This document shows, piece by piece, positions 35,363-45,407 of a DNA stretch of 64,000 nucleotides (position 1 is the first letter of the stretch; each line of letters opens with the position of its first letter). Source of the stretch: Caballeronia sp. NK8. GTDB taxonomy: Bacteria; Pseudomonadota; Gammaproteobacteria; Burkholderiales; Burkholderiaceae. The DNA is taken from positions 868,001 to 932,000 of the forward strand of contig NZ_AP024323.1 of the NCBI RefSeq assembly GCF_018408855.1, in the 5' to 3' direction. The translations under genes and the position numbers were made by a program. Under the pieces are notes generated by a model. It was not told the origin of the DNA. It did not search any database and worked only from the letters and a program-made list of their open reading frames with translations.

Positions 35363-36430
35363 TTAGCCGGCATGGGTATGACCGCGCGCACCGTTCCCGC
35401 GGAGCGCGGTCACGATGCGCCGGAGCGGCGCGGTAATGCGCCAGGACGTGGACGAGACGAACTCCGCGATGACCGCGTTGCTGGCCTGAAGTTCGGTCTG
35501 AGAAGTCCGTAGCTTGTCCATCGTTTCGCCGAGTTTGCTTTCGGCATCGGCGAGACCACGACGGGTGTCCACGAGCATGGCCTGGGTTCGCGTGAGATCG
35601 TTCTCGGCGAGCGCGAGGCGGCTCTCTGCTTCGGCGACCCGCTTATCCATTCCCCCGCTCGCCGTGTAGAACTCCTCCGTCGTAAGTTGCACGTCCGGAG
35701 GTTCCTTGCGCAGGATGATGATCATCTCGCCGCCCGTCTCGCCCCTGGCAGGCACGAAATCGACGAGATTGAACGTCAGGAAGCCCATCATGAGAATCGG
35801 CTTCAGAACCTTGCTCTCGATCGTTTCACTGTCGAACACGTGGCTGTGAATGCCGACATGCGGCGGCGCCTTTAGCTGTTCCTTGATGCGATCGAGATTC
35901 AGCCGGTCGCGTACGTCCATCGGCCTATTGACGAAGGCCTCGTCGTAATATATTTCGCACTCCAGTTGATGCTCGCGAGGAATCTCTTCCACGCCCGCCA
36001 GATACTCGGCGACGAAGTGGCTCAGCGCCGTATCCGGCCGGTACTTGTCGAAGCTGAACTTCTTGTCGGGCAAGGCGAGGAAAAGAATCCCGCCGTCGTT
36101 CATCATCGCGCAGAGATCCGCAAGCCACTGGATCATGTTCGGCGCGTGCTCCATCACATGATTCGCGATGATGTAGTCGAACTTGTCGCTGATGTAGTCG
36201 CCGTACCGGTTCGAACTGACGACGTAATCGATCTCGGGAATGTGCTCGATAAGATCGGGATGGGAACATTCGCGCACCAGTTGCTCGCGATTCTTCCAAT
36301 CGAGATAACGCACCTGAGCTTCGGTCTTGAACACCGTCGGCTGGTCGTAAGGGCCTAGTTCCAATCCAAGCCCCGACAGGTCAGTGTGCTTCAGAAGATG
36401 ACCACGCCGAAGCTGCGTCACGAGATTCAT
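35363..36430 (-). CDS. SAM-dependent methyltransferase with C-terminal coiled coil
   Basis: 355 residues. The class I methyltransferase core is seen as LGLELGPYDQPTVF (motif I region, about residue 20), YIIANHVMEHAPNMIQWL (about 90-107) and GGILFLALPDKKFSFD (about 115-130). After residue 250 come about 70 residues of coiled coil (RVAEAESRLALAENDLTRTQ), then SSTSWRITAPLRRIV, a tail typical of proteins of surface-glycan synthesis. It probably methylates or caps a glycan, but the substrate is unknown. ATG 36430 has GAGGAG eight bases upstream. Clusters with two membrane glycosyltransferase-like genes. Confidence 0.82.
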   Translation of the reverse strand: MNLVTQLRRGHLLKHTDLSGLGLELGPYDQPTVFKTEAQVRYLDWKNREQLVRECSHPDLIEHIPEIDYVVSSNRYGDYISDKFDYIIANHVMEHAPNMIQWLADLCAMMNDGGILFLALPDKKFSFDKYRPDTALSHFVAEYLAGVEEIPREHQLECEIYYDEAFVNRPMDVRDRLNLDRIKEQLKAPPHVGIHSHVFDSETIESKVLKPILMMGFLTFNLVDFVPARGETGGEMIIILRKEPPDVQLTTEEFYTASGGMDKRVAEAESRLALAENDLTRTQAMLVDTRRGLADAESKLGETMDKLRTSQTELQASNAVIAEFVSSTSWRITAPLRRIVTALRGNGARGHTHAG

Positions 36431-36579
36431 CGACCGGCTCCTCTGCATCAAATTCGACTTCGAATCGCCGGCGGACGGATGTCCACGGGCGCTTGATGCG
36501 GGCGCGCCATTACGCTCGCCGATCGAACTTAACACAACTCCGCGTCGGCGTGATATCGGGTTCCGTCGACAGGCGAAGC

Positions 36580-38262
36580 CTAATTCGTCGCGATGGTCGC
36601 CGTGGCTTTGCGATTATCGTGAATATCGTCTGATGGACGGTGCTTCACGCAGACCAGTGAATTCCAGAGCAGCGTCTTGCACCGGAAGTCTTTGCACGAA
36701 TCACGGTCACACGGCGCGTCGTTGATGACCCGGACGTGAAAACGGTCGAACATCGGTCCTAGCGCGACACCGGTCCGCCGCCAATAGACCGGCTCTTGCC
36801 CGTTCGACGTCAATTCGTTCACTGCCTTGTGAAGATAGTCATTGCCGTCGCGGGCAATCGTCAGCGCGCTATATTCCACGACTGCGGAATTGGCCAGGAG
36901 AATCACGCAAATCGCGTAGCCCGCGAGCCGATGTCTTCCGATCGCGAGCGCGCCGACCAGCGCCACGAGGAGATAAATCTGCGGATTCAGCCTTGCCCAC
37001 CACGACTCGGGGCTGATGAAACACAGCACCCCGACCAGGATGAAGACCGGCGCTTCGGAACGCATCGAGCGAAATCGAACCGCGGAGAACACCATTGCAG
37101 CGAGGCACGCGCCGCCGAAGAGCGGTCCCCATCCGCCCCATCGAACGTCCGCGGCGCCGGCCGCCGACACTTCCGCGTCCGTCATGGAGAATGGCGTTTT
37201 GATCTCGGGTAGCCGGGGCTTCGCCGGATCGCTCGGGCTTTGGTTGGCCGTCTCGCCGAAAACGCTCAAGGCGACCTGGGAAAATCTGTCGAGTGCGTGA
37301 AATTCGGGCGTCGTCTGCGCGGAAATGAGATTCTCCACACGCCCTTCGCCCATCGACGGATAGAAAATATGATGGCCTTCAATGAGATTCTTCACATACG
37401 GATTCGCGCAGAGCACGATGCCGACCAAGGCCAGACCGGCAATGCGCCACCACGGAAAAAAATACGGACGCAAGTCGACTTTCTTTCGATGAGCTATCGC
37501 CAGAAATGCAACCATGGAAATTGTCGAAAAGACGAGTCCGGTATGTTTCAACGCTGCGCAGCCGATCAACGACAAAACAAAAACCAACACGAGATTTCTC
37601 GAGGGCGCGCCCCAGAAAAAGCCGTAGAGCGTCAGAATCTGAATCGCCAGAAAGCTTGCCATGCAGCCATCGACGTAATGCGTAAAAAGCTGCGTCAACA
37701 CCACGGGATTTGCCGCGACGCCGATGCACACGAGCAGGCGCGCATCGGCTCGCAGCTTTCTCGTCACTGAAAGGCAGATCAACATCACCGAGATGAGCAG
37801 CAGGAAATTGATGCTCTTTGCGAGTTCCAGGTTTCCAGAGAGCTTGTAAATGGCCGCGCCATAAAACCACGCGAGCTTGGGATAGTTGTTCGTATAGATT
37901 GCGTTCACTCCGCGCAGCGTCGATTCAAGAAAATCGAATCGTCTCGCGAGTTCAATGATCGCCTCCGAGTGGTATCCAATGCCATCGTTCGAGAAATCGA
38001 AATATGCGTTCGATAGCGCGAAGGAAAGCGCGATGAGCGCAGCACCGCATGCGGCGCTTTTGACAAATACCGTCGGGGAAACATACTTCGTCACCGTCAG
38101 CGATGCGCCGCCCGCCAGTAGAGGAGCGATAAAAGCCCATTGACTGGCAATACCGGAGCCTTGCAGAACGGCGAAAATAAAGGCCGTCGAGACAACGAAG
38201 ACAATCAGAAAAATTGCACTGCTCAAACAAACGTTACCGACTTCGACTTTCTGTACTTGCAT
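36580..38262 (-). CDS. polytopic membrane protein, GT-C glycosyltransferase-like
   Basis: 560 residues with about 12-13 hydrophobic helices and a large periplasmic loop after residue 280 (ANPYVKNLIEGHHIFYPSM), the layout of the GT-C dolichol/undecaprenyl-sugar dependent transferases (ArnT/GT39 type). A short acidic turn SNDGIGYHSEAI after the second helix group could be the catalytic Asp site of this class. No closer family is recognisable. Base use is less GC-rich than in the neighbours, a mild sign of later acquisition. Same strand as the methyltransferase gene, 149 bases upstream. Confidence 0.68.
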   Translation of the reverse strand: MQVQKVEVGNVCLSSAIFLIVFVVSTAFIFAVLQGSGIASQWAFIAPLLAGGASLTVTKYVSPTVFVKSAACGAALIALSFALSNAYFDFSNDGIGYHSEAIIELARRFDFLESTLRGVNAIYTNNYPKLAWFYGAAIYKLSGNLELAKSINFLLLISVMLICLSVTRKLRADARLLVCIGVAANPVVLTQLFTHYVDGCMASFLAIQILTLYGFFWGAPSRNLVLVFVLSLIGCAALKHTGLVFSTISMVAFLAIAHRKKVDLRPYFFPWWRIAGLALVGIVLCANPYVKNLIEGHHIFYPSMGEGRVENLISAQTTPEFHALDRFSQVALSVFGETANQSPSDPAKPRLPEIKTPFSMTDAEVSAAGAADVRWGGWGPLFGGACLAAMVFSAVRFRSMRSEAPVFILVGVLCFISPESWWARLNPQIYLLVALVGALAIGRHRLAGYAICVILLANSAVVEYSALTIARDGNDYLHKAVNELTSNGQEPVYWRRTGVALGPMFDRFHVRVINDAPCDRDSCKDFRCKTLLWNSLVCVKHRPSDDIHDNRKATATIATN

Positions 38263-38426
38263 AACCCATTTATTAATTTGGGTCGCGATCGTGCGACCTC
38301 TCGTAGGCCGTTATCTTACATGGCGTGGAGAATTGTTAAGCAAATACATGATAAGTCATCGGCAGCATCGAATCGCCGGACAAAGCCCCGGCTAAAGTTC
38401 TCCCGTCATCCGCCGATATCGCACGG

Positions 38427-39659
38427 ATGACGACCCAACCCGCTTCCATCGCACGCGAGCCCGCACGCCGTTGGTTCAACGGCTGGCGGGCGGGCGCCTG
38501 GTGCGCCACCGCCCTGCTCGCCTTTCAGTGCTTCGGCTTCTTTTTCAACGCCCGGCATTCCTGGGCCGCATACGGCCATCCGGGCGGCTGGGACTTTCTG
38601 ACGTTCTGGGCCGCGTCGCGCCTCACGCTCGACGGAACACCGCTCGCGGCCTATTCCTGGACCGCGATCAAGCACGTCCTGTTGCAGTTGTCGCCGGATA
38701 TCGTGATGCCCGGCCCGTGGTTCTATCCGCCGAATTTTCTGCTGCTGGTGCGCCCGTTCGCAGCGCTTTCCGCGCCTGTCGGCTACGCGCTTTTCATCGG
38801 GTTGTCGTCGGCGCTGTTCGTCTTGCTGATCCGCCGGGTGCTGCCGATGCGGTCCATGCTGATCTGGATACTCGCGTTTCCCGGCCTGTGGCTCAACGCG
38901 GCGCAGGGACAGAACGCCTGCATCACCGCCAGTCTCGTGCTCGCCGCGTTCCTCGCGATGGGCAGGCGGCCCGTGCTCGCGGGCGTCTTCATCGGCCTGC
39001 TGTCGATCAAGCCGCATCTGGCCATCCTGTTTCCGGTCGCGCTCGCGTGCGCGGGCATGTGGACGACCTTCATCGCCGCCGCGGTGACGGCCGTGCTCTT
39101 CACGGCCCTGTCGATCGCCGTGTTCGGCGTCGATATCGTGCCCGTGTTTCTGCACGGGCTCAGCGAAGCCAACGGCTATATCGCGAGCGGCGTGCTGCCC
39201 TGGGACCAGACGGCGAGCCTGTTCGCGACCCTGCGCATGGCGCACGTCGCGACCGGCCCCGCGTACGTCGCGCAGGCGTGTCAGGCGCTCGTCGCGGTCT
39301 GCGCGGTCGCGTGGGTGTGGCGCAACGCCAAGGCGCTGGAAGTGCGGGCCACGGCGCTCGTCGCGGGCACGTTCATGATCAGCCCCTATATCTATAACTA
39401 CGATGCGGTCTGGCTCGGCGTGCCGCTCGCGCTTCTCGCCGCCCGCGCGCTGCGCGATGGCTGGCTGCGCGGCGAAATCGCCATTCTGGTCGTCGCGTGG
39501 CTGTATCCGCAGATGGGCGACCTGCTCGCCAAACATCTCGGCGTGGGGCCGGGGCCGCTCGTGTTCGCGTCGCTGATATTCGTGGCGATACGGCGCGCGC
39601 GCCTCGAAGCCGCCGACACCGCCACGCCCGCCGCGTTCAAGCGCCAGTCAGAAAGGTAG
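38427..39659 (+). CDS. GT87/DUF2029-family membrane glycosyltransferase
   Basis: 410 residues, about ten helices. WDFLTFWAASRLTLDGTPLAAY in the first loop and PWFYPPNFLLLVRPFA (quoted in parts) match DUF2029/GT87 polyprenol-phosphate sugar transferases, and SIKPHLAILFPVAL is a further family motif. Acts at the inner membrane; acceptor unknown. Divergent from the 560-residue membrane protein with 164 AT-richer bases between. The stop converges with a DUF4186 gene with a 12-base overlap. Confidence 0.84.
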   Translation: MTTQPASIAREPARRWFNGWRAGAWCATALLAFQCFGFFFNARHSWAAYGHPGGWDFLTFWAASRLTLDGTPLAAYSWTAIKHVLLQLSPDIVMPGPWFYPPNFLLLVRPFAALSAPVGYALFIGLSSALFVLLIRRVLPMRSMLIWILAFPGLWLNAAQGQNACITASLVLAAFLAMGRRPVLAGVFIGLLSIKPHLAILFPVALACAGMWTTFIAAAVTAVLFTALSIAVFGVDIVPVFLHGLSEANGYIASGVLPWDQTASLFATLRMAHVATGPAYVAQACQALVAVCAVAWVWRNAKALEVRATALVAGTFMISPYIYNYDAVWLGVPLALLAARALRDGWLRGEIAILVVAWLYPQMGDLLAKHLGVGPGPLVFASLIFVAIRRARLEAADTATPAAFKRQSER

Positions 39660-40052
39660 GCGAAGCTGCGGATCGTCGGGCGTGGCGGCATTCGCGGGCG
39701 GCAGCGGTTGCGCCCGCAGCCAGCGTTCGATCGCATCGACGACATGCTGGCGCTCGCTTTCATCGAGCGCCCTGCCCGCCGCGATGCCGTGCCACGTGGC
39801 GAGGCACGAGCGGCAGCACGTCGCCGTCGCGTGTTGCGCGATGAATACCGGATGCCCGCGAAACGGCGTCTGTTTGCCGTCGTTCAGCGGCGCTTGCGGC
39901 GCGAGCCGCTTGCCGATCAGTTCATGCGCCTGCGCGACAATCGTGTCGATGCCCTTCTCGCGCAACATCTTCCCCTCTCGCACGCCGAGCGCGAAGCGCC
40001 GCCGGAACGCCGATTTCGCGAGCGCATCGAACACGGCGTCGAGGTCGCGCAT
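39648..40052 (-). CDS. DUF4186-family protein
   Basis: 134 residues. LNDGKQTPFRGHPVFIAQHA and TATCCRSCLATWHGI are the DUF4186 signature with conserved His and Cys that could bind a metal. No function is known. It lies seven bases before cobM on the same strand and could be cotranscribed with the cobalamin genes; whether that is meaningful is unclear. Confidence 0.87.
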   Translation of the reverse strand: MRDLDAVFDALAKSAFRRRFALGVREGKMLREKGIDTIVAQAHELIGKRLAPQAPLNDGKQTPFRGHPVFIAQHATATCCRSCLATWHGIAAGRALDESERQHVVDAIERWLRAQPLPPANAATPDDPQLRLPF

Positions 40053-40059
40053 GGCGTGA

Positions 40060-40785
40060 TCAGTCCTTGGCGTAGAGCGTCGAATCCGCGAAACCTTCGG
40101 CGCTCAGCACGCGCCCGACGAGAATCATCGCCGTGCGCTCCATGCCCGCCGCGCGCACTTTCGAGGCGATATCGGCAAGCGTGCCTTCCACGCGCGTCTC
40201 GTCCGGCCAGCTCGCGCGAAACACGACCGCCACCGGGCAGTCCGCGCCGTAGTGCGGTACGAGCTCCGCGACGATGCGCTCGATATGCCGCACGCCGAGA
40301 TGAATCGCGAGCGTCGCGCGGTGGCGGGCGAGATCCGCGAGGCTTTCGCCTTCCGGCATCGACGTTTTGGTCGCGTAGCGCGTGAGGATCACGGTCTGCG
40401 AGATGCCCGGAAGCGTGAGTTCGCGCCTGAGCGCCGCCGCCGAGGCCGCCGCCGCCGTCACGCCCGGCACGACTTCATAGGGAATCGCGAGCGCGTCGAG
40501 CCGGCGGACCTGCTCGCCGATCGCGCCGTACAGCGACGGATCGCCCGAATGCACGCGCGCCACGTCCTGCCCGTTCGCGTGCGCGTTCTGCAACAGCGCG
40601 ACGATCGCGTCGAGATCGAGTTCGGCCGTGTCGATGCATGTCGTCGCGCGATGGCCTTCGAGCACCTCGCGCGGCACGAGCGACCCGGCGTAAAGAATCA
40701 CAGGACACGCGCGGATGAGCCGCTGCCCCTTGACGGTGATGAGTTCGGGATCGCCCGGTCCGGCGCCGATGAAGTAAACAGTCAT
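40060..40785 (-). CDS. cobM: precorrin-4 C11-methyltransferase
   Basis: 241 residues. The SAM-methyltransferase motif [18 protein letters not shown] opens the protein, and the CobM-type HSGDPSLYGAIGEQ and VVPGVTAAAASAAAL follow. CobM/CbiF methylates C-11 in the corrin pathway. Its start overlaps the cobK stop by four bases (40782-40785); last gene of the cobL-cbiD-cobK-cobM unit. Confidence 0.95.
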   Translation of the reverse strand: MTVYFIGAGPGDPELITVKGQRLIRACPVILYAGSLVPREVLEGHRATTCIDTAELDLDAIVALLQNAHANGQDVARVHSGDPSLYGAIGEQVRRLDALAIPYEVVPGVTAAAASAAALRRELTLPGISQTVILTRYATKTSMPEGESLADLARHRATLAIHLGVRHIERIVAELVPHYGADCPVAVVFRASWPDETRVEGTLADIASKVRAAGMERTAMILVGRVLSAEGFADSTLYAKD

Positions 40786-41513
40786 TGTCTGGTGAGCCAG
40801 TGTTGGAGCGCATCACGGACGCTGGCGGCGGCGTCGAAAGTCTGGTCGGCGTCGGGCAGCGCCGGACGCGTGAGCATCACGACAGGCAAGCCTCGCTCCC
40901 GCGCGACGGCCAGTTTCGCCTCGGTCGCGCGCCCGCCGCTGTTCTTGCTGACGATCACGTCGATGCGCGCCGCATCGAACAATGCGCGTTCGCCGGCAAG
41001 ATCGAACGGGCCACGCGCATCGATGATATCGGCGCGTTCGTTGCCCGGATGCGCGTCGAGGCAGCGAATCGTCCAGTGCTGCGAAGCGGGAATCTCGTGC
41101 AAATGCGCAAGCGGTTCGCGTCCGAGCGTAAACAGCGGCCGATGGAACCCCGCGATCCGTTCAACGATCCCGCGCCAGTCCGCCGCGTCGCGCCAGTCGT
41201 CGCCCGGCTGCGGCTGCCACGCCGGACGGCGCACCGCCCAGAGCGGCACGCGCGCGAACGTGCAGGCCTCGCGCGCGTGGCGGCTCATCTGCGCGGCATA
41301 CGGATGCGTCGCATCGACGACGAGCGCGATGTCCGCGTCGCGCAGATAGCGCACGAGCCCGTCGACGCCGCCAAAACCGCCGACGCGCACCGCGCACGCC
41401 AGATCGCCCGGCACGCGCCCGAGACCCGCGAGACTGTAGACATGCGCGGCGGGCAGGCTGCGCGCGATCGCGAGCGCATCGCCGGTGCCGCCGAGCAGCA
41501 GCACGCGCCTCAT
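40782..41513 (-). CDS. cobK: precorrin-6A reductase
   Basis: 243 residues. [19 protein letters not shown] is the nucleotide-binding start and [16 protein letters not shown] the CobK/CbiJ signature, with [18 protein letters not shown] near 205. It reduces the macrocycle of precorrin-6A with NADPH. ATG 41513 overlaps the cbiD stop by four bases. Confidence 0.93.
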   Translation of the reverse strand: MRRVLLLGGTGDALAIARSLPAAHVYSLAGLGRVPGDLACAVRVGGFGGVDGLVRYLRDADIALVVDATHPYAAQMSRHAREACTFARVPLWAVRRPAWQPQPGDDWRDAADWRGIVERIAGFHRPLFTLGREPLAHLHEIPASQHWTIRCLDAHPGNERADIIDARGPFDLAGERALFDAARIDVIVSKNSGGRATEAKLAVARERGLPVVMLTRPALPDADQTFDAAASVRDALQHWLTRQ

Positions 41514-42607
41514 GCCGCGCTCCCGACGATATTGCCCTGCCGGTCGATCGCGAAGGTTTCGATTTCGATGCCCGGCGGCACCACATCGAGCGCGACGGCG
41601 CGCGCGCGACGGCACACGATATCGCCGAGCGCGATGCCTTCGGCGCGGGCGAGCTTGAGCGCTTCCTGACTCGTGTTGGCCGCGCGGATCGCCGCCTGCA
41701 GCGCGGCGCTTGCGCCCGCATCGGCGGCCCAGACGGCGAGCAGCGTCAGGTCGATGCTGGAGTTGCGGCTATGCAGATCCATGTGTCCCGCCGCCAGCTT
41801 GGACAGCTTGCCGAAGCCGCCGCACAGACTCAGTTTGTCGACGCTCGCGCGGCGCAGATGCTTCAGCACGGCGCCCGCGAAGTCGCCCATTTCGATCAGC
41901 GCGATGTCGGGCAGGCCGTAATGCGCGCGCATCGCGTCCTCGCTCTGATTGCCGGTGCACGCGGCGATATGCCGATACCCGTTCGCCCGCGCCACATCGA
42001 TGCCCTGATGAATCGACGCGATATACGCGGAGCACGAAAACGGCCTGACGATGCCCGTCGTGCCGAGTATCGACAAGCCGCCGACGATGCCGAGGCGCGG
42101 ATTCATCGTCTTCTGCGCGAGCGCCTCGCCGTTCTCCACGCCGATGCTCACGTCGAAGCCGCCGCCGTAACCCGTGCTCGCGGCGAGCGCGTCGAGATGT
42201 TGCGTCATCATCTTGCGCGGCATCGGGTTGATCGCCGGTTCGCCGACGGCGAGCGCCAGCCCCGCGCGCGTCACGGTGCCGACGCCCGGTCCCGCATGAA
42301 AGCGCACGCCGGGTTCGTCGGACAGACGCACGCGTGCGAACACAAGCGCGCCGTGCGTGACGTCGGGATCGTCGCCCGCGTCCTTGATGACGCCTGCTTC
42401 CGCTGCGTCGGCCTGTTCGGCCACGCGGCGGCAGAAGGAAAGCGTCATGGTCACGCACTGGCCTTTCGGCAGCACGATCTCCGCGCTCTCGCTCGTCTCG
42501 CCGAGCAGCAACAGGCGCGCGGCCGCGAGGCTTGTCGCGGTCGCGCAGCTTCCGGTCGTGTAGCCGCTTCTGAGCGGCGCGGCCTGTTCCGGCGTTTCTT
42601 CACGCAT
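41510..42607 (-). CDS. cbiD: cobalt-precorrin-5B C1-methyltransferase
   Basis: 365 residues. [20 protein letters not shown] near the start is the CbiD signature; [20 protein letters not shown] and [20 protein letters not shown] follow. CbiD performs the C-1 methylation of the anaerobic pathway. Here it stands in an operon with genes also used in the aerobic route, and no cobF is seen in the window, so CbiD probably fills the CobF step. Its start is six bases before the end of cobL. Confidence 0.95.
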   Translation of the reverse strand: MREETPEQAAPLRSGYTTGSCATATSLAAARLLLLGETSESAEIVLPKGQCVTMTLSFCRRVAEQADAAEAGVIKDAGDDPDVTHGALVFARVRLSDEPGVRFHAGPGVGTVTRAGLALAVGEPAINPMPRKMMTQHLDALAASTGYGGGFDVSIGVENGEALAQKTMNPRLGIVGGLSILGTTGIVRPFSCSAYIASIHQGIDVARANGYRHIAACTGNQSEDAMRAHYGLPDIALIEMGDFAGAVLKHLRRASVDKLSLCGGFGKLSKLAAGHMDLHSRNSSIDLTLLAVWAADAGASAALQAAIRAANTSQEALKLARAEGIALGDIVCRRARAVALDVVPPGIEIETFAIDRQGNIVGSAA

Positions 42608-42613
42608 GACGCA

Positions 42614-43825
42614 TCATGGTTTGCTGGCGTGCAGCAGCGTGATCGGCAGCGCCTGCCGCCACGTATCGAAACTGCCGAGCGGCTCCGCCTGCGCGATGCC
42701 GATGCGCGTCAGCTCGCCGCCATGCCGCGCGCGCCATTCGACGAGCGCCGCTTCGCTTTGCAGCGTCACCGCATTGGCGACGAGGCGGCCGCCCTGACGC
42801 AGACGCGTCCAGCAGGCATCGAGCACGCCCGGCACGGTCAGTCCCCCGCCGATGAACACGGCATCGGGCGCGGGCAGGCCGTCGAGCGCGGCGGGCGCTT
42901 CGCCTTTCACGAGTTGCAGCGCGGGCACGCCGAGCGCATCGCGGTTGGATTCGATGAGACGCTGCCGGCTCTCGTTCGCTTCGATCGCGATCGCGCGGCA
43001 CGCGCCATGCGCGCGCATCCATTCGATGCCGATCGAGCCGCAGCCCGCGCCCACGTCCCACAGCAATTCGCCCGGCTGCGGCGCGAGATGCGCGAGCGTC
43101 ACGGCGCGCACGTCGCGCTTCGTGAGCTGGCCGTCGTGACGATAGGCGTCATCGGGCAAACCGGGCGTGAGCGGCGGACCGGCGTGGCCCGCATGCGTGC
43201 GGCAATCGATCGCGACGAGATTGAGCGCGGCGACGAGCGGCTCGCGCCAGTCGTCGGCGCGCTCGTCGATGCGGCGTTCGTGGTCGCCGCCCAGATGCTC
43301 GAACACGGTCATGCGGCTCGCGCCGAATCCGTGCGCGGTCAACAGCGCGGCGACGGCGGCGGGCGTGGTGCCGTCGGCGCTCAGCACGAGCAGGCGCACG
43401 CCGCGATGCAGGCTCGCGAGGAGCGACGCGACGGGCCGCCCGACCAGCGACACGCACACCGCGTCCTGCAACGCCCAGCGCAGACGCGCCGCCGCCAGCG
43501 ACAGCGACGACGGCGCGGGAATCACGCGCATTTCGCCATTGGCGACTTCACGCGCGAGCGTTGCGCCGACGCCGAAGCACATCGGATCGCCGCTCGCGAG
43601 CACGCATATGCGCGTCTTGCCGTCGCCGCGCCCGGCGAGCACGGCATCGATCGAAAAGGGCTTCGGCCACGGCACGCGACGCGCGGCGATGCGCAAGGGC
43701 AGCAGCGCGAGATGGCGCTCGCCGCCGTGGATCGATTGCGCCTCGAGCAGCGCGCGGCGCGCCAGCCGGGAAAGGCCGTGCCAGCCGTCTTCGCCGATCC
43801 CCACCACGGTCAGCCAGGTCGACAT
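42614..43825 (-). CDS. cobL: precorrin-6Y C5,15-methyltransferase (decarboxylating)
   Basis: 403 residues fusing CbiE (N-terminal [14 protein letters not shown] methyltransferase) and CbiT (C-terminal class I methyltransferase, [20 protein letters not shown]). It methylates C-5 and C-15 and decarboxylates the acetate side chain at C-12. AAGGAGG precedes ATG 43825. First gene of the minus-strand operon; the cobalamin riboswitch in the upstream region is on the other strand, so this operon does not carry it. Confidence 0.94.
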   Translation of the reverse strand: MSTWLTVVGIGEDGWHGLSRLARRALLEAQSIHGGERHLALLPLRIAARRVPWPKPFSIDAVLAGRGDGKTRICVLASGDPMCFGVGATLAREVANGEMRVIPAPSSLSLAAARLRWALQDAVCVSLVGRPVASLLASLHRGVRLLVLSADGTTPAAVAALLTAHGFGASRMTVFEHLGGDHERRIDERADDWREPLVAALNLVAIDCRTHAGHAGPPLTPGLPDDAYRHDGQLTKRDVRAVTLAHLAPQPGELLWDVGAGCGSIGIEWMRAHGACRAIAIEANESRQRLIESNRDALGVPALQLVKGEAPAALDGLPAPDAVFIGGGLTVPGVLDACWTRLRQGGRLVANAVTLQSEAALVEWRARHGGELTRIGIAQAEPLGSFDTWRQALPITLLHASKP

Positions 43826-43911
43826 GCGCCGCCTCCTTGCGATTCGAATCGCGCTTCGGGCTTGTGCCCTGAAGCGCCTGGATGGTCGATAAAAGCGGGC
43901 ATAATACAGGT

Positions 43912-44063
43912 CCGTCGGTGCCCGTTGGGGCCTAAGAGGGAACACAGCAAAACTGTGGCTGCCCCCGCAATTGTACGCAGCGAGTCCGCGCTCCACTGCC
44001 ACTGGTTTTTACCGGGAAGGCCGGCGCGAATGAAGACCTGCCAGCCAAGAGACCTGCCGACTC
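43912..44063 (+). promoter_or_regulatory. cobalamin riboswitch upstream of cobG
   Basis: P1 pairs GTCGG (43914-43918) with CCGAC (44057-44061). The conserved core elements are in order: GCTGCCCCCGCAA at 43958-43970, GCCACTGG at 43998-44005, GGGAAGG at about 44014, and the B12 box CCAGCCAAGAGACCTGCC ending at 44058. A CATAAT box at 43900-43905 could be the -10 element. Downstream, CTTCGCGCG (44068-44076) pairs with CGCGCGAAG (44113-44121) and may be the expression platform. It would turn off cobG-cobH-cobI-cobJ when coenzyme B12 is abundant. Confidence 0.93.
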
Positions 44064-44138
44064 ATCGCTTCGCGCGACGCCGACCGGGCGGGGTGTACCG
44101 GTTCGCTCATCACGCGCGAAGCCCAACGGGTCCCGCTT

Positions 44139-45407
44139 TTGACTTCAATCGACCGCCCATCGCTCAACGCCGCCCCGCGCGCTTCGGCGTGTCCGGGCCT
44201 GACGCGCATCGTGCCCGCGCGCGATGGCGGCCTCGCGCGTCTGCGTCTCCCGGGCGGCGCACTGAGCACGCACGCGGCGCGAGCCGTCGCGCGTGCGGCG
44301 CGGGCCTGCGGCTCGGGCGTGATCGAAGTGACCAATCGCGCGAACCTGCAACTGCGCGGCATCCGCGACGACGCCCACGCCGCGCTGATCGACATTGCGC
44401 TCGACGCGGGCCTCGGCCCGTCGACCGCGAGCGCCGACGACATCCGCAACGTGATGCTGAGTCCGCTCGCGAGCGACGCCACGCGCGCACTCGCCGCGAA
44501 CATCATCGACGCGATGCAGGCCGATGCCTCGTTGCACGCGCTGTCGCCCAAGTTCGCGTTGCAGCTCGATGCCGGCGAGCGTCTCGCGATGCTCGATCAT
44601 CCCCACGATCTCTGGTTCTCCGCATTCGACGACGGCGCGCGCTTCGCCTTCGGTTTCGCGGGAACGATGTCGCAGTGCGCGCTCGGCGCGGTGCCGCGCG
44701 CGAATCTGGTGACGTTCGCTGTGCGCGCGCTGCACCGGTTTCTCGCGCTCGCCACGCCTGAAGAACATCGTATGCGCGATCTGCTCGCGCGTGTCGGCGT
44801 CGCGCAATTTCTCGAAGGATTCGATTTCGACGCGGACTTGCAGACCTGGCGACGCGCCCCCGCCGATGCATCGCTGCGGCTCGGCGCGCACGCGGAACCG
44901 CATCGCGCGACGTGGTACGCGGGCGCGCAGACGCCGCTCGGACGCCTTGACGCGCACACGCTCGAAGCCCTCGCCGATCTCGCCGACACGCGTGCCGAAG
45001 GCCTTCTGACGATGACGCCGTGGCAAAGCGTGCTGCTGCCGGGCATCGCGCAGAGCGACACGCACGAAGTGCTTCAAACCTTGCGCGCGCTCGGGCTCGC
45101 CACCGACCCGCGCGATCCGCTCGCGCGCCTGATCGCGTGCGCGGGCTCCGAGGGCTGCGCAAAAAGCCACGCCGACACCAAAGCCGACGCGCATCGCCTC
45201 GCCCCGCTGCTGCCCGCGCACGACGAAACGCCGGTGCATCTTAGCGGCTGCGAGCGTTCGTGCGCGGCGGCGCATCCGGTCCCGGTGACGCTCTATGCGG
45301 TCGCGCCGGGACGCTATGACTTTCATCGCGACGGCCGCATCGTCGCGCGCAATCTGACTATCGAAGAGGCGGCCGCACGGCTCGCCCGGAGCCATGCCGA
45401 TGCCTGA
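44139..45407 (+). CDS. cobG: precorrin-3B synthase
   Basis: 422 residues of the sulfite/nitrite reductase ferredoxin-like family. The siroheme/4Fe-4S Cys are present: CAGSEGC (Cx5C) near residue 345 and SGCERSCAAAH (Cx3C) near 385. CobG is the oxygen-dependent monooxygenase that prepares precorrin-3B for ring contraction, so it marks an aerobic pathway. The start is uncertain: the frame has a TTG at 44139 and no Met before residue 105; no clear Shine-Dalgarno is present. It is the first gene behind the riboswitch. Confidence 0.88.
   Translation: MTSIDRPSLNAAPRASACPGLTRIVPARDGGLARLRLPGGALSTHAARAVARAARACGSGVIEVTNRANLQLRGIRDDAHAALIDIALDAGLGPSTASADDIRNVMLSPLASDATRALAANIIDAMQADASLHALSPKFALQLDAGERLAMLDHPHDLWFSAFDDGARFAFGFAGTMSQCALGAVPRANLVTFAVRALHRFLALATPEEHRMRDLLARVGVAQFLEGFDFDADLQTWRRAPADASLRLGAHAEPHRATWYAGAQTPLGRLDAHTLEALADLADTRAEGLLTMTPWQSVLLPGIAQSDTHEVLQTLRALGLATDPRDPLARLIACAGSEGCAKSHADTKADAHRLAPLLPAHDETPVHLSGCERSCAAAHPVPVTLYAVAPGRYDFHRDGRIVARNLTIEEAAARLARSHADA

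Noticed and set aside
41771..44761. About 1000-codon open frame on the plus strand across cbiD, cobL and cobG
   Set aside because: It crosses the riboswitch and three well-recognised genes in other frames; low-complexity Arg/Ala composition.
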